A stretch of 64,000 nt of DNA from Edaphobacter acidisoli (GTDB taxonomy: Bacteria; Acidobacteriota; Terriglobia; Terriglobales; Acidobacteriaceae), in NCBI RefSeq assembly GCF_014642855.1, contig NZ_BMJB01000001.1, positions 2,542,001 through 2,606,000 of the forward strand, read 5' to 3'. Below the pieces are notes generated by a model. That model made no database searches, was not told the DNA's origin, and saw nothing but the letters and a program-made list of their open reading frames with translations. The position numbers and the translations under genes were made by a program. Below are positions 7,505 to 16,274 of this stretch, in pieces (the first letter of the stretch is position 1; each line of letters opens with the position of its first letter).

Positions 7505-7600
7505 GTCACCCGGGAATGCAGACTTCGCGACGGGATGGAAGTAATGCAAAACAACAGCAGCAATCAGGGTTTTAGAAGCAACTAATTCAAGGGAGAGAGT

Positions 7601-8179
7601 ATGAATCGCAGAATCTTCTCAGCAGCACTTTCGGTGCTGCTTTTGACGGGAACGGCCGCCTTCGCGCAGAGCACGACCTGGACGATCGACACCAACCACG
7701 CAGAGAGCAGCTTCAGCATCAAGCACATGGGCGTGAGCACGGTGCGCGGTGCGATCAGCGGAGTGAAGGGCACGGTTGTGTGGAACAGCAACGATCTGAG
7801 CAAGTCGAGTGTGAATGCGACGCTCGATGCCACGACCGTAAACACCAACAACGACTATCGTGACAAGGACCTGAAGTCGGCGAACTTCTTCAATGTGGAG
7901 AAGTACCCGACGATCACATTCAAATCCACCTCGATAAAGCGCGCGAACGGTAAGCTCCAGGTGACAGGCGACCTGACACTAGCCGGCGTAACGAAGAGTG
8001 TGACACTGGATGTAGACGGCCCGACGGCTCCGCAGAAGGGCATGGGCGGCAAGACAGTGATTGGGCTTTCGGCTACAGGAACCATCAAACGCAGCGACTT
8101 CAACTTTGCGCCGAAGTACGCTGCGGCCATGCTCGGCGACGAGGTACAGATCACGATTGATGTTGAAGCCGACCAGTAA
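7601..8179 (+). CDS. YceI family periplasmic lipocalin-like protein
   Basis: This 192-residue protein has a clear signal peptide (basic MNRR, hydrophobic core, predicted cleavage after AFA) followed by the YceI β-barrel: WTIDTNHAESSFSIKHMGVSTVRG, then DYRDKDLKSANFFNVEKYPTI, then the FAPKYAAAMLGDEVQI end strand. YceI proteins bind long isoprenoids such as polyprenols or quinones in the periplasm, and many are stress-induced. Association with a MarR regulator and a pirin is recurrent. The ribosome-binding site GGGAGAG lies just upstream, and a strong terminator follows at 8200-8248. Confidence 0.92.
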   Translation: MNRRIFSAALSVLLLTGTAAFAQSTTWTIDTNHAESSFSIKHMGVSTVRGAISGVKGTVVWNSNDLSKSSVNATLDATTVNTNNDYRDKDLKSANFFNVEKYPTITFKSTSIKRANGKLQVTGDLTLAGVTKSVTLDVDGPTAPQKGMGGKTVIGLSATGTIKRSDFNFAPKYAAAMLGDEVQITIDVEADQ

Positions 8180-8199
8180 AACAGGCTCTCGTTGCTCAT

Positions 8200-8248
8200 C
8201 GCCCATCCGCCGCGTGAAACTTTGCGCAGGGGATGGGCGTTCTTCTTT
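8200..8248 (+). terminator. Rho-independent terminator after yceI
   Basis: CGCCCATCC (8200-8208) pairs with GGATGGGCG (8231-8239), followed by TTCTTCTTT. It separates the marR-pirin-yceI unit from the RND operon. The remaining 180 bp to the RND start carry an 8-bp palindrome (CTAATTAG) near 8333 but no obvious gene. Confidence 0.7.
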
Positions 8249-8432
8249 AAGAGCCTAAAATTAGCGGAATCCGGGCGTTCGTTTATCGATCTGTTTGGTC
8301 GGTTTTCAGACCGGGAATCATCCAAAGTTTAGACTAATTAGAAATGGTGTTTCTATTGGCGGTATCCAGCAACGACCTCTGCTGGCTTACCCTGAAAGAA
8401 GCAACGCGCGCAATCGCCAGAGGCCTCGACGT

Positions 8433-11400
8433 ATGTGGATCGTTAAACTCGCCCTGACCCGGCCGTACACGTTTATTGTTCTGGCGATCCTGATTCTGAT
8501 TGCGGCGCCCGTGGTCATTCTGAACACGCCGACAGACATCTTCCCCGACATCAATATTCCGGTGATCTCGGTAGCGTGGCAGTATAACGGGCTGAACCCG
8601 GAGGAGCTGGAAGGCCGCCTGACCACGCCGTATGAGAAGGCGCTGACAGCGCTGGTCGACAACATCGAACACATCGAGTCGACCACGGTATCGGGCATCG
8701 TGGTGGTGAAGATTTATCTGCAGCCGGGCGCGAGCGTCGACACGGCGAACGCGCAGGTTTCCAGCGTTTCGCAGTTTATGCTGAAGAGCCTGCCGCCGGG
8801 CATTGAGCCTCCGGAGATCATCAACTTCAGCGCGTCGAGCGTGCCGATTCTGCAATTAGGGCTTTCGGGCAAGGGGCTCTCCGAGCAACAGCTCAACGAT
8901 TACGGTCTTAACTTTATTCGGCCACAACTGGTGACTGTGGCCGGGGCAGTCGTGCCGAATGTCTATGGTGGCAAGCAGCGTTCCGTCATACTGAACCTTG
9001 ATCCGAAGCGGCTGCAGGCGAAGGGGCTTTCACCGCTGGACGTGTTGAACGCGATGGCTGTGCAGAACATCGTGGAGCCATCCGGCACGGTGAAGATCGG
9101 CATGAATGAGTACGACGTGCGGGTGAACTCGACTCCAGCAACCATCGAGGGCATCAGCAATCTGCCGATCAAGCAGGTAAACGGCGCCACCATCTATATT
9201 CATGACGTTGCAACGGTAAGCGATGGGTCAATTCCGCAGACAAACGTGGTGCGGCAGGATGGGCACCGTGGCGTGCTCATCAGCATCCTGAAATCAGGCA
9301 ACGCCTCGACGCTGCGCGTGGTCAATGGCGTGAAGGCGGTGCTACCGCGAGTCAGGACCATGGTGCCGCCGAACCTGGTGATCAAGGAGATTGGCGATCA
9401 GTCAATCTTCGTGCGGGCGTCAATTGAGGGCGTAGTGCGCGAGGCGGTGATTGCCGCGGTGTTGACCGGCCTGATGATCCTGCTGTTTCTGGGAAGCTGG
9501 CGCAGCACGCTCATCATTGCAGTCTCGATTCCGCTGTCAATCTTGTCGTCGCTGATTGTGCTGGGCCTGCTTGGCCAGACGATCAACATCATGACTCTGG
9601 GTGGTCTGGCGCTTGCGGTCGGCATCCTGGTGGATGACGCGACGGTGACGATTGAAAACATCGAGCGCTACCTGGAAGAAGGCCGCGACCTGCACGGCGC
9701 GATTCTTGAAGGCGCAGCTCAGATCGCCGTACCGGCACTGGTTTCAACGCTGTGCATCTGCATTGTGTTTCTGCCGATGTTCTTCCTGAGCGGCGTCTCG
9801 CGATATCTATTTGTGCCGCTGGCGGAAGCGGTGGTCTTCGCCATGCTGGCCTCGTACGTTCTGTCGCGCACGCTGGTGCCGACGATGGCGATGTATCTGC
9901 TGAAGGTACATGACACACGGGTTGCGCCTTCGCGGAACATCTTCGCGCGCTTTCAACGTTCGTTCGAGCGCGGATTTGAGCGCATACGTAGCTGGTATCT
10001 TGGTGTGCTGGAACGTCTGGTGAAGGCGCGCAAAGTCTTCATCCCGGTGTTTCTTGCTCTGTGCGCCGTGACGTTTCTGCTGGCGCCGTATCTTGGGCAG
10101 AACTTCTTTCCGAGCTCCGACAATGGGTCGTTCATCCTGCATCTGCGTGCGAAGAGTGGCACCAGGATCGAAGAGACAGCGCGGCTGTGCGACCTGGTGG
10201 AGCAAAGCATTCGCAAGACAGTGCCTGAGCGAGAGATGGACAACATCCTCGATAACATTGGGCTGCCGTATAGTCCGATGAACTTTCAGCACTCGACTTC
10301 GGGGTTGATCGGAGCGGGCGATGCAGACATTCTGGTCTCGCTGAAGCCGGAGCACCATCCGACGGAAGGGTACGTCGAAGACCTGCGCAAGACGCTATCG
10401 AGAGAGTTTCCCGGCGTAACCTTCTACTTTTTGCCGTCGGACATTGTGACGCAGGTCCTGAACTTTGGTCTGCCATCGCCGATCGACGTGCAGTTTGAAG
10501 GCTCGGATATTGCAGCGAACCGCATAGTTGCCAACAAGGTGCTCGCAGACATGCAGCAGGTTCCTGGGCTGGTCGACCTGCGCATTCAACAGCCGGACGA
10601 TTATCCGGTGCTGAAGATCAATGTGGATCGCACGAAGGCTGCTCAGGGCGGCTACACCTTCCGGGATATCGGCGGGAGCCTGTTGGACACTCTGAGCGGA
10701 AGCGCCCAGACAGCTCCGATGTTCTTCCTGAACCAGAAGAATGGTGTGAACTACAGCATGTTGGCGGAGGCTCCGCAGTATGACATCCAGTCGATGAGCG
10801 ATCTCGAGAATATCCCGATCGCGTCGCCGACCGCGAAGCAGCCGGAGATTCTGGCTGACGTGGCAAGCATCTCTCGCAGCACCGAGATGCCTGTGATCTC
10901 GCACTACAATCTCCGCCGCGTGCTCGATATCTATGGCAACGTTGAGGGCCGTGATCTGGGCGCGGTGAGCAAACAGATCGATAAGATCGTCGCAGCACAC
11001 AACAAAGAGCTGCCGCGTGGCACCTTCATGCGGATACGCGGACAGGCCGCCACGATGCAGCACTCCTACATTGGACTGCTTGCCGGGCTTGGCTTTGCGA
11101 TCGTGCTGGTGTACCTGCTGATCGTGGTGAACTTCCAGTCGTGGCTCGATCCGTTCATCATCATCACGGCTCTGCCTGCAGCGCTGGCCGGAATTGTCCT
11201 CTTCCTCTTCGCTACGCACACCACGCTCAGCGTTCCCGCACTGATGGGCGCGATTATGTGCATGGGCGTGGCGACAGCGAACAGCATCCTGGTGGTGTCC
11301 TTCGCCAAGGAGCGGTTGTTACACCATGGTGATTCGGCGCTTGCGGCGATTGAAGCGGGCTCGACGCGCTTCCGGCCAGTGCTTATGACTGCGCTTGCGA

Positions 11401-11615
11401 TGATCATCGGCATGATTCCAATGGCTCTGGGAGCAGGCGAGGGCGGCGAACAAAATGCCCCGCTGGGCCGCGCCGTTATCGGCGGACTACTGTGCGCCAC
11501 GGTAGCGACGCTGACGTTTGTACCGGCAGTCTTCAGCTTCCTGCACCGGCACACAAAGCTCGTGCGGGAAGAGTTGGCATATGAAGAGCAAGACGAGAAC
11601 ATGGCGGGAATTTGA
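8433..11615 (+). CDS. RND family efflux permease (HAE1/AcrB-like)
   Basis: This 1060-residue inner-membrane pump has the two-fold layout of 1+5 membrane helices around two large periplasmic porter domains. The TM4 acid pair is present (VDDAT, D401/D402, equivalent to AcrB D407/D408). In the C-terminal half, FRPVLMTALAM retains the Arg and Thr of the proton relay, but the helix segment GVATANSILVVSFAKE has Ala-949 where AcrB has the relay Lys-940. I chose the ATG at 8433, with AGAGG about 9 nt upstream; residues before it are unconserved. It is the first gene of an operon with a fusion protein and an outer-membrane factor. The substrate is unknown; the MarR cluster upstream may or may not control it. 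Confidence 0.93.
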   Translation: MWIVKLALTRPYTFIVLAILILIAAPVVILNTPTDIFPDINIPVISVAWQYNGLNPEELEGRLTTPYEKALTALVDNIEHIESTTVSGIVVVKIYLQPGASVDTANAQVSSVSQFMLKSLPPGIEPPEIINFSASSVPILQLGLSGKGLSEQQLNDYGLNFIRPQLVTVAGAVVPNVYGGKQRSVILNLDPKRLQAKGLSPLDVLNAMAVQNIVEPSGTVKIGMNEYDVRVNSTPATIEGISNLPIKQVNGATIYIHDVATVSDGSIPQTNVVRQDGHRGVLISILKSGNASTLRVVNGVKAVLPRVRTMVPPNLVIKEIGDQSIFVRASIEGVVREAVIAAVLTGLMILLFLGSWRSTLIIAVSIPLSILSSLIVLGLLGQTINIMTLGGLALAVGILVDDATVTIENIERYLEEGRDLHGAILEGAAQIAVPALVSTLCICIVFLPMFFLSGVSRYLFVPLAEAVVFAMLASYVLSRTLVPTMAMYLLKVHDTRVAPSRNIFARFQRSFERGFERIRSWYLGVLERLVKARKVFIPVFLALCAVTFLLAPYLGQNFFPSSDNGSFILHLRAKSGTRIEETARLCDLVEQSIRKTVPEREMDNILDNIGLPYSPMNFQHSTSGLIGAGDADILVSLKPEHHPTEGYVEDLRKTLSREFPGVTFYFLPSDIVTQVLNFGLPSPIDVQFEGSDIAANRIVANKVLADMQQVPGLVDLRIQQPDDYPVLKINVDRTKAAQGGYTFRDIGGSLLDTLSGSAQTAPMFFLNQKNGVNYSMLAEAPQYDIQSMSDLENIPIASPTAKQPEILADVASISRSTEMPVISHYNLRRVLDIYGNVEGRDLGAVSKQIDKIVAAHNKELPRGTFMRIRGQAATMQHSYIGLLAGLGFAIVLVYLLIVVNFQSWLDPFIIITALPAALAGIVLFLFATHTTLSVPALMGAIMCMGVATANSILVVSFAKERLLHHGDSALAAIEAGSTRFRPVLMTALAMIIGMIPMALGAGEGGEQNAPLGRAVIGGLLCATVATLTFVPAVFSFLHRHTKLVREELAYEEQDENMAGI

Positions 11616-11622
11616 GGGCGCT

Positions 11623-12912
11623 ATGGAAGATCAAGAGGCAAGAATGAGCACCGAGATTGAAGAAGGACAGAACGCGACGATGACAGAGCCTTCCGGCGTG
11701 CACCGCACCGCGCCGCCGCACGTACCGGGCCCGGATGAAGGCGGCCTGTCAAAGGGCGCATGGGTAGGCATCGTCGTCGTTGCGCTCATCCTGCTCTTTG
11801 TCGTGGTCAAGGGCATTCACTCACGCAATGTCGCCGAAGAGAACCTGACAAAAGAGACGAAGGAAGCTGCCATTCCGTCAGTGAACATCGTCTATCCAAA
11901 GGTCTCAACGCTCTCATCGGATCTCGCACTGCCTGGCAGCACGCAGGCATATACAGATACGCCGATCTACTCGCGCACGAATGGCTATCTGAAGCAGTGG
12001 TTCTTCGATATCGGCGCGCACGTACGCAAGGGACAGTTAATGGCGATCATCGAGACGCCGGAGATTGACCAGCAGTTGCAGGTCGCGCAGGCTGACCTGA
12101 AGAGCGCCGAAGCCAATCTGGCGCTGGCGAATACGACCTCTGCCCGTTATCAGAATTTGTTGAAGACCAACTCCGTCTCGAAGCAGGAGACCGACCAGGC
12201 CGTCAGTGACGCTGCTGCAAAGCAGGCAGCAGTGGACGCTTCCATGGCGAACGTGCGCAGGCTTGAAAAGCTGCAATCGTTCGAAAAGGTCTACGCTCCG
12301 TTCGACGGCATTGTGACGGCGCGTAATACCGACATTGGCGCGCTGATCGCGGCGGGCGAGAACACCACGCCGAAGGAGTTGTTCCATTTGGCAGCCATCG
12401 GCCAGCTGCGTGTCTACGTTGCGGTGCCGGAGGCTTACGCGCCTGCCATTAAAGATGGTGCGAAGGCGACGCTGACGCTCGACGAATATCCGGGGCAGAA
12501 GTTCACCGGCACAGTCGCGCGCAACTCCAGCGCCATCGATCCATCCTCGCGCACGCTGAATGTGGAGGTTGATGTCGACAACCCAAACAGCAAGCTGCTA
12601 CCTGGCGCATACGTCTTCGTTCACTTCAAGCTGCCTGTAGGCTCCTCAACGCTCATGCTGCCGGCAGATACGTTGCTGTTCCGTTCCGAGGGCCTGCGCG
12701 TAGGAGTCGTACGCGACGGACGCGCGCATCTGGTTCCAGTAACGATCAGCAAGGACGCGGGCGCAACGGTCGAAATCTCCTCCGGGCTGACGCCTGAAGA
12801 TGCCGTCATCCTCGATCCATCCGACTCGCTGACGGAGGGCCAGCAGGTGATCGTTGCAAACCATCCCGCGCCTGCCGGTTCAACCTCGGCGCAGAATGCG
12901 GGTGGCGAATGA
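11623..12912 (+). CDS. RND efflux periplasmic adaptor (membrane fusion protein)
   Basis: This protein of about 429 residues has a cytoplasmic N-terminal tail, one membrane anchor (GAWVGIVVVALILLFVVV), and the adaptor parts in order: a barrel-sandwich half (RTNGYLKQWFFDIGAHVRKGQLMAIIETPEI), a coiled-coil hairpin rich in Ala, Gln and Lys, the second half-motif (VYAPFDGIVTARNTDIGALI), then β-barrel and membrane-proximal domains. It links the RND permease to the outer-membrane channel. The ATG at 11623 (GAGGG 5 nt upstream) and the ATG at 11644 (AGAGG upstream) are both plausible starts. It begins 7 bp after the permease stop and overlaps the next gene by 4 bp (ATGA). Confidence 0.92.
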   Translation: MEDQEARMSTEIEEGQNATMTEPSGVHRTAPPHVPGPDEGGLSKGAWVGIVVVALILLFVVVKGIHSRNVAEENLTKETKEAAIPSVNIVYPKVSTLSSDLALPGSTQAYTDTPIYSRTNGYLKQWFFDIGAHVRKGQLMAIIETPEIDQQLQVAQADLKSAEANLALANTTSARYQNLLKTNSVSKQETDQAVSDAAAKQAAVDASMANVRRLEKLQSFEKVYAPFDGIVTARNTDIGALIAAGENTTPKELFHLAAIGQLRVYVAVPEAYAPAIKDGAKATLTLDEYPGQKFTGTVARNSSAIDPSSRTLNVEVDVDNPNSKLLPGAYVFVHFKLPVGSSTLMLPADTLLFRSEGLRVGVVRDGRAHLVPVTISKDAGATVEISSGLTPEDAVILDPSDSLTEGQQVIVANHPAPAGSTSAQNAGGE

Positions 12913-14357
12913 GCCGCACGCCTGTCGCTGTTTCCAGCATGGCTGCACTACTGCTCACAGGATGCATGGTGGGGCCAAAGTATGTGAAGCCGACCGCGCC
13001 TCTTGCGCCCGCCTACAAAGAGGCCGACACCGCTTCGCTACAAAACTCTGACTGGCAAAAGGCGTTGCCTGCCGATGCGGCGGCAAAGGGTGAGTGGTGG
13101 GCGCTCTTCAACGACCCGGAACTGAACAGGCTGGAGGCTTTAGTCGCTCAACAGAACCAGAGCCTGAAGATCGCTGAGGCACGGTTCCGCGAGGCTCGCG
13201 CGCAGATTCCATACAACCGTTCGCTGTTGTTGCCGACGGTGGGGGCATCTCCGTTTGCAGGAGGTTTGCGCGATTCGGCAAACAAGCCATACTTCAACTC
13301 GTCGAGTGCCAACAACGGCACCGGCGATATTCAGCTTCCGCTCGACCTGAACTACGAGATCGACCTGTGGGGACAGATTCGACACGGAGTGAACGCGGCA
13401 CGAGAAGAGGCACAGGCCAGCGCGGCAGACATGCAGACGGCGCTGCTGAGTCTGCAAGCGGAGCTGGCAGTCGACTACTTCGAAGCACGCAGTGCCGACG
13501 CGCAGGAAAAGCTGCTGAACGATACCGTGCACGACTACGAAGAAGCCTATCGAATCACCAACAACCGCTTTACAGGCGGTGTCTCTCCACAGTCGGACGT
13601 CGACCAGGCGCGAACGCAGCTCGAAGCGGCACGCGTCGAAGCACGCGATATCACGCTGCAGCGTGCTCAGTATGAACACGCAATCGCTGTGCTGACGGGC
13701 CAGCCTCCGGCAAACTTCACTCTGCCTGCTCAGCCGCTTCAGGCGCAACCGCCGGCAATTCCCGCAGGGCTACCTTCGGAGCTTCTTGAGCGGCGCCCCG
13801 ACATCGCTGCGGCAGAGCGGCGCGTGGCTGAGGCAAACGATCGTATCGGCATCGCACAAGCTGCCTACTACCCTGTGCTCTCGCTGAGCGGCGTTGGAGG
13901 ATTTGAAGGAACGAGCTTCGCCAACGTTCTCAACGCCTCCAGCTACATGTGGGCGATTGGACCGATGCTCTCGGAGACAATCTTCGATGCGGGAAGGCGC
14001 CGCGCTGCCAAAGAGGGAGCCGAAGCAAGCTACGACGAATCAGTTGCCAACTACCGGCAAACGACGCTGACCGCGCTGCAGCAGGTTGAGGACAATCTCG
14101 CCGAGTTGCGCATTCTGCAGCAGGAGGCGGCGCATCAGCATGAAGCAACACAAGCAGCGCAATCGGCCCAGCAGATATTCAACAATCGCTATGTCGGCGG
14201 AATCGGCACCTATCTTGAAGTAGTGACGGCACAGACAGCCGCGCTGACAAATGAGCGCAACGATATCGACATTGTCCGGCGGCAGATGGATGCGAGCGTC
14301 CTGCTAGTCAAGGCGCTCGGCGGCGGATGGGATACGAGCAAACTTCCTAAGCTCTAA
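12909..14357 (+). CDS. NodT/OprM-type outer-membrane efflux lipoprotein
   Basis: This 482-residue outer-membrane factor has a lipobox LLLTGC with Cys-19 as the likely lipidation site. This is followed by the family signature MVGPKYVKPTAPLAPAYKE and WWALFNDPELNRLEALVAQQNQSLKIAEARFREAR, two long α-helical hairpins, and the RPDIAAAERRVAEANDRIGIAQAAYYP repeat region. It forms the trimeric outer-membrane exit duct of the tripartite pump encoded by the two genes upstream. The start overlaps the adaptor stop (ATGA), indicating translational coupling. Confidence 0.94.
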   Translation: MSRTPVAVSSMAALLLTGCMVGPKYVKPTAPLAPAYKEADTASLQNSDWQKALPADAAAKGEWWALFNDPELNRLEALVAQQNQSLKIAEARFREARAQIPYNRSLLLPTVGASPFAGGLRDSANKPYFNSSSANNGTGDIQLPLDLNYEIDLWGQIRHGVNAAREEAQASAADMQTALLSLQAELAVDYFEARSADAQEKLLNDTVHDYEEAYRITNNRFTGGVSPQSDVDQARTQLEAARVEARDITLQRAQYEHAIAVLTGQPPANFTLPAQPLQAQPPAIPAGLPSELLERRPDIAAAERRVAEANDRIGIAQAAYYPVLSLSGVGGFEGTSFANVLNASSYMWAIGPMLSETIFDAGRRRAAKEGAEASYDESVANYRQTTLTALQQVEDNLAELRILQQEAAHQHEATQAAQSAQQIFNNRYVGGIGTYLEVVTAQTAALTNERNDIDIVRRQMDASVLLVKALGGGWDTSKLPKL

Positions 14358-14522
14358 AGACAGGTCACACGGAAAGAGGCCATACCTCAACGGGTTTGAG
14401 CTGGAATGAACTGCTTCGGCAGATACCAGCCTCACAAATTGTTGAACGGGGCAAAAACCCAATAATTTTTCAAATTAGCCCTTCCGGCTTGTGTGTTTTG
14501 ACTGCTAGGATTGGTCCTACCT
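14358..14522. other. Intergenic gap before the GH28 gene
   Basis: This 165-bp gap is A/T-rich around 14445-14485. I see no hairpin with a T-run and no RNA gene. A weak AGGA lies about 12 nt before the GH28 ATG. Confidence 0.4.
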
Positions 14523-16217
14523 ATGGACGCCTTCAATTCTGCACGCCGTGAACTCCTGAAGTTCGGCGGCATGGGACTGGCCGTTGCAGCCACATCCATG
14601 CCCTCGGCTTACGCCTCCACCAAATCCTCAGCGCGTAGCAGCGCACTTCAACTCTTCGATGTCCGCACTTATGGTGCAGTCGGCGACGGCAAGGCAGTCG
14701 ACAGTCCCGCAATCAACAAAGCGATCGAAGCCGCGGCAGCAGCGGGCGGCGGTACCGTCTTCTTTCCTGCTGGAACATGGTTATCGTTCTCCATTCGTCT
14801 GAAGAGCAATGTAGATCTGTATTTATCGCAAGGTGCTGTGCTGCTCGCGGCGGATTCTCCTCTACCTGGCCAAACGACCGGTTACAACGGTGGCACGTAT
14901 GACGCAGCCGAATCGAACGCGCCGTGGGAGGACTATCAGGACTACGGCCACAACCACTGGCACAACTCGCTGATCTGGGGCGAGAATCTGCACGACATCG
15001 GCATCTCTGGGCCAGGCTTGATCTATGGCAAAGGCTTGAGCTTTGGCGCAGGACCGGGCCGTCCGCCGGGCGCACCTCCGCGGCCTGCGGGAGCGAGGCC
15101 ATACGTACCGCACAAACGTGGCGACTATGTCATGTTTCAGGCCGAACAGGCAGGTGTCGGTAACAAGTCCATTGCGCTCAAGAACTGCCGCAACGTGATT
15201 CTGCGCGACTTTTCGATTCTGAAGGGCGGACACTTCGGTCTGCTGCTCACCGGCGTCGACAACATGACGATCGATAACCTCAAGATCGATACCGACCGCG
15301 ACGGCATGGACATCGACTGCTGCAAGAACGTGCGCGTGTCGAACTGCATGGTCAACTCACCGTGGGACGACGGCATCTGCCCGAAGTCGAGCTACGCGCT
15401 GGGCTATGCTCGCGCCACCGAGAATGTGACCATCACCAACTGCTACGTTACAGGCACGTATGAGTTGGGCACGGTGCTAGATGGAACATGGAAGAAGTTT
15501 CCGCCTGACGTGCATTCGGGGTACACGGGCCGCATCAAATGCGGTACTGAGTCCAATGGCGGCTTCAAGAACATCACGATCTCAAACTGCGTCTTCGACG
15601 GATGCCATGGACTCGCGCTTGAAAGCGAGGACGGAGCGCTGTGCGAGGACATTGCCATCACCAACATCACACAACGCGACGTGCACGAGTCGCCGATCTT
15701 CTTTCGCCTGGGCGCGCGGCTTCGCGGGCCAAAGGATACTACAAAAGTCGGCACGCTACAGCGCATCGTTGTCGATAACTTCGTCAGCTACAACAACGAG
15801 TCGCGCGTCTGCTCAATCCTGAGCGGCATTCCTGGCTACGAGATCAAAGACATCAAGATGTCGAACATCTACATTCAGCACCAGGGAGGCGATTATGCGA
15901 GCCAGGTCGGTATCGTTCCGCCGGAGAATGTTGATAAGTATCCTGACCCCGGAATGTTCGGGCCGATGCCTGCGCAGGGCTTCTTCTTCCGCCATGTGCG
16001 CAACCTGGAGATGAGTCACGTTGAGGTTGCACCGATGAATCCTGATCCGCGTCCTGCGTTTGCGTTGCAGGATGTGAACCGCGCGGACTTCATCGCTGTG
16101 ACTGCGCCGACAAACCCTGCGGCGTTCTCGCTGAACAAAGTGACAGATCTGCGCGTTCTGTTGAGCCGTGCCGCAAAGGATACTGTGCTCGAATCCGCTG
16201 ACGGCAAGACAATCTAA
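14523..16217 (+). CDS. Polygalacturonase-like glycoside hydrolase family 28, Tat-exported
   Basis: This 564-residue right-handed β-helix enzyme begins with a twin-arginine signal (SARRELLKFGGMGLAVAA). The mature part opens with FDVRTYGAVGDGKAVDSPAINKAIEAA, the pectin-lyase-fold entry motif. GH28 catalytic features are present: TDRDGMDID, SPWDDGICPKSS with the Asp pair, DGCHGLALES (CHG replacing GHG), and GRIK. It should hydrolyse galacturonan or rhamnogalacturonan backbones of pectin in the periplasm or outside the cell. The ATG at 14523 was preferred to a TTG 12 bp upstream. It converges with a GH106-like gene, suggesting a small pectin-use locus. Confidence 0.9.
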   Translation: MDAFNSARRELLKFGGMGLAVAATSMPSAYASTKSSARSSALQLFDVRTYGAVGDGKAVDSPAINKAIEAAAAAGGGTVFFPAGTWLSFSIRLKSNVDLYLSQGAVLLAADSPLPGQTTGYNGGTYDAAESNAPWEDYQDYGHNHWHNSLIWGENLHDIGISGPGLIYGKGLSFGAGPGRPPGAPPRPAGARPYVPHKRGDYVMFQAEQAGVGNKSIALKNCRNVILRDFSILKGGHFGLLLTGVDNMTIDNLKIDTDRDGMDIDCCKNVRVSNCMVNSPWDDGICPKSSYALGYARATENVTITNCYVTGTYELGTVLDGTWKKFPPDVHSGYTGRIKCGTESNGGFKNITISNCVFDGCHGLALESEDGALCEDIAITNITQRDVHESPIFFRLGARLRGPKDTTKVGTLQRIVVDNFVSYNNESRVCSILSGIPGYEIKDIKMSNIYIQHQGGDYASQVGIVPPENVDKYPDPGMFGPMPAQGFFFRHVRNLEMSHVEVAPMNPDPRPAFALQDVNRADFIAVTAPTNPAAFSLNKVTDLRVLLSRAAKDTVLESADGKTI

Positions 16218-16231
16218 GTAAGTGCAATCTG

Positions 16232-16269
16232 AAAAGCTCCGCCTGCAGTGGCAGACGGAGCTTTTGTTT
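16232..16269. terminator. Bidirectional terminator between the GH28 and GH106-like genes
   Basis: AAAAGCTCCG (16232-16241) pairs with CGGAGCTTTT (16256-16265), and further Ts follow. Because A-runs and T-runs flank both sides of the stem, it can serve both convergent genes. Confidence 0.75.
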
Positions 16270-16274
16270 TGCGC

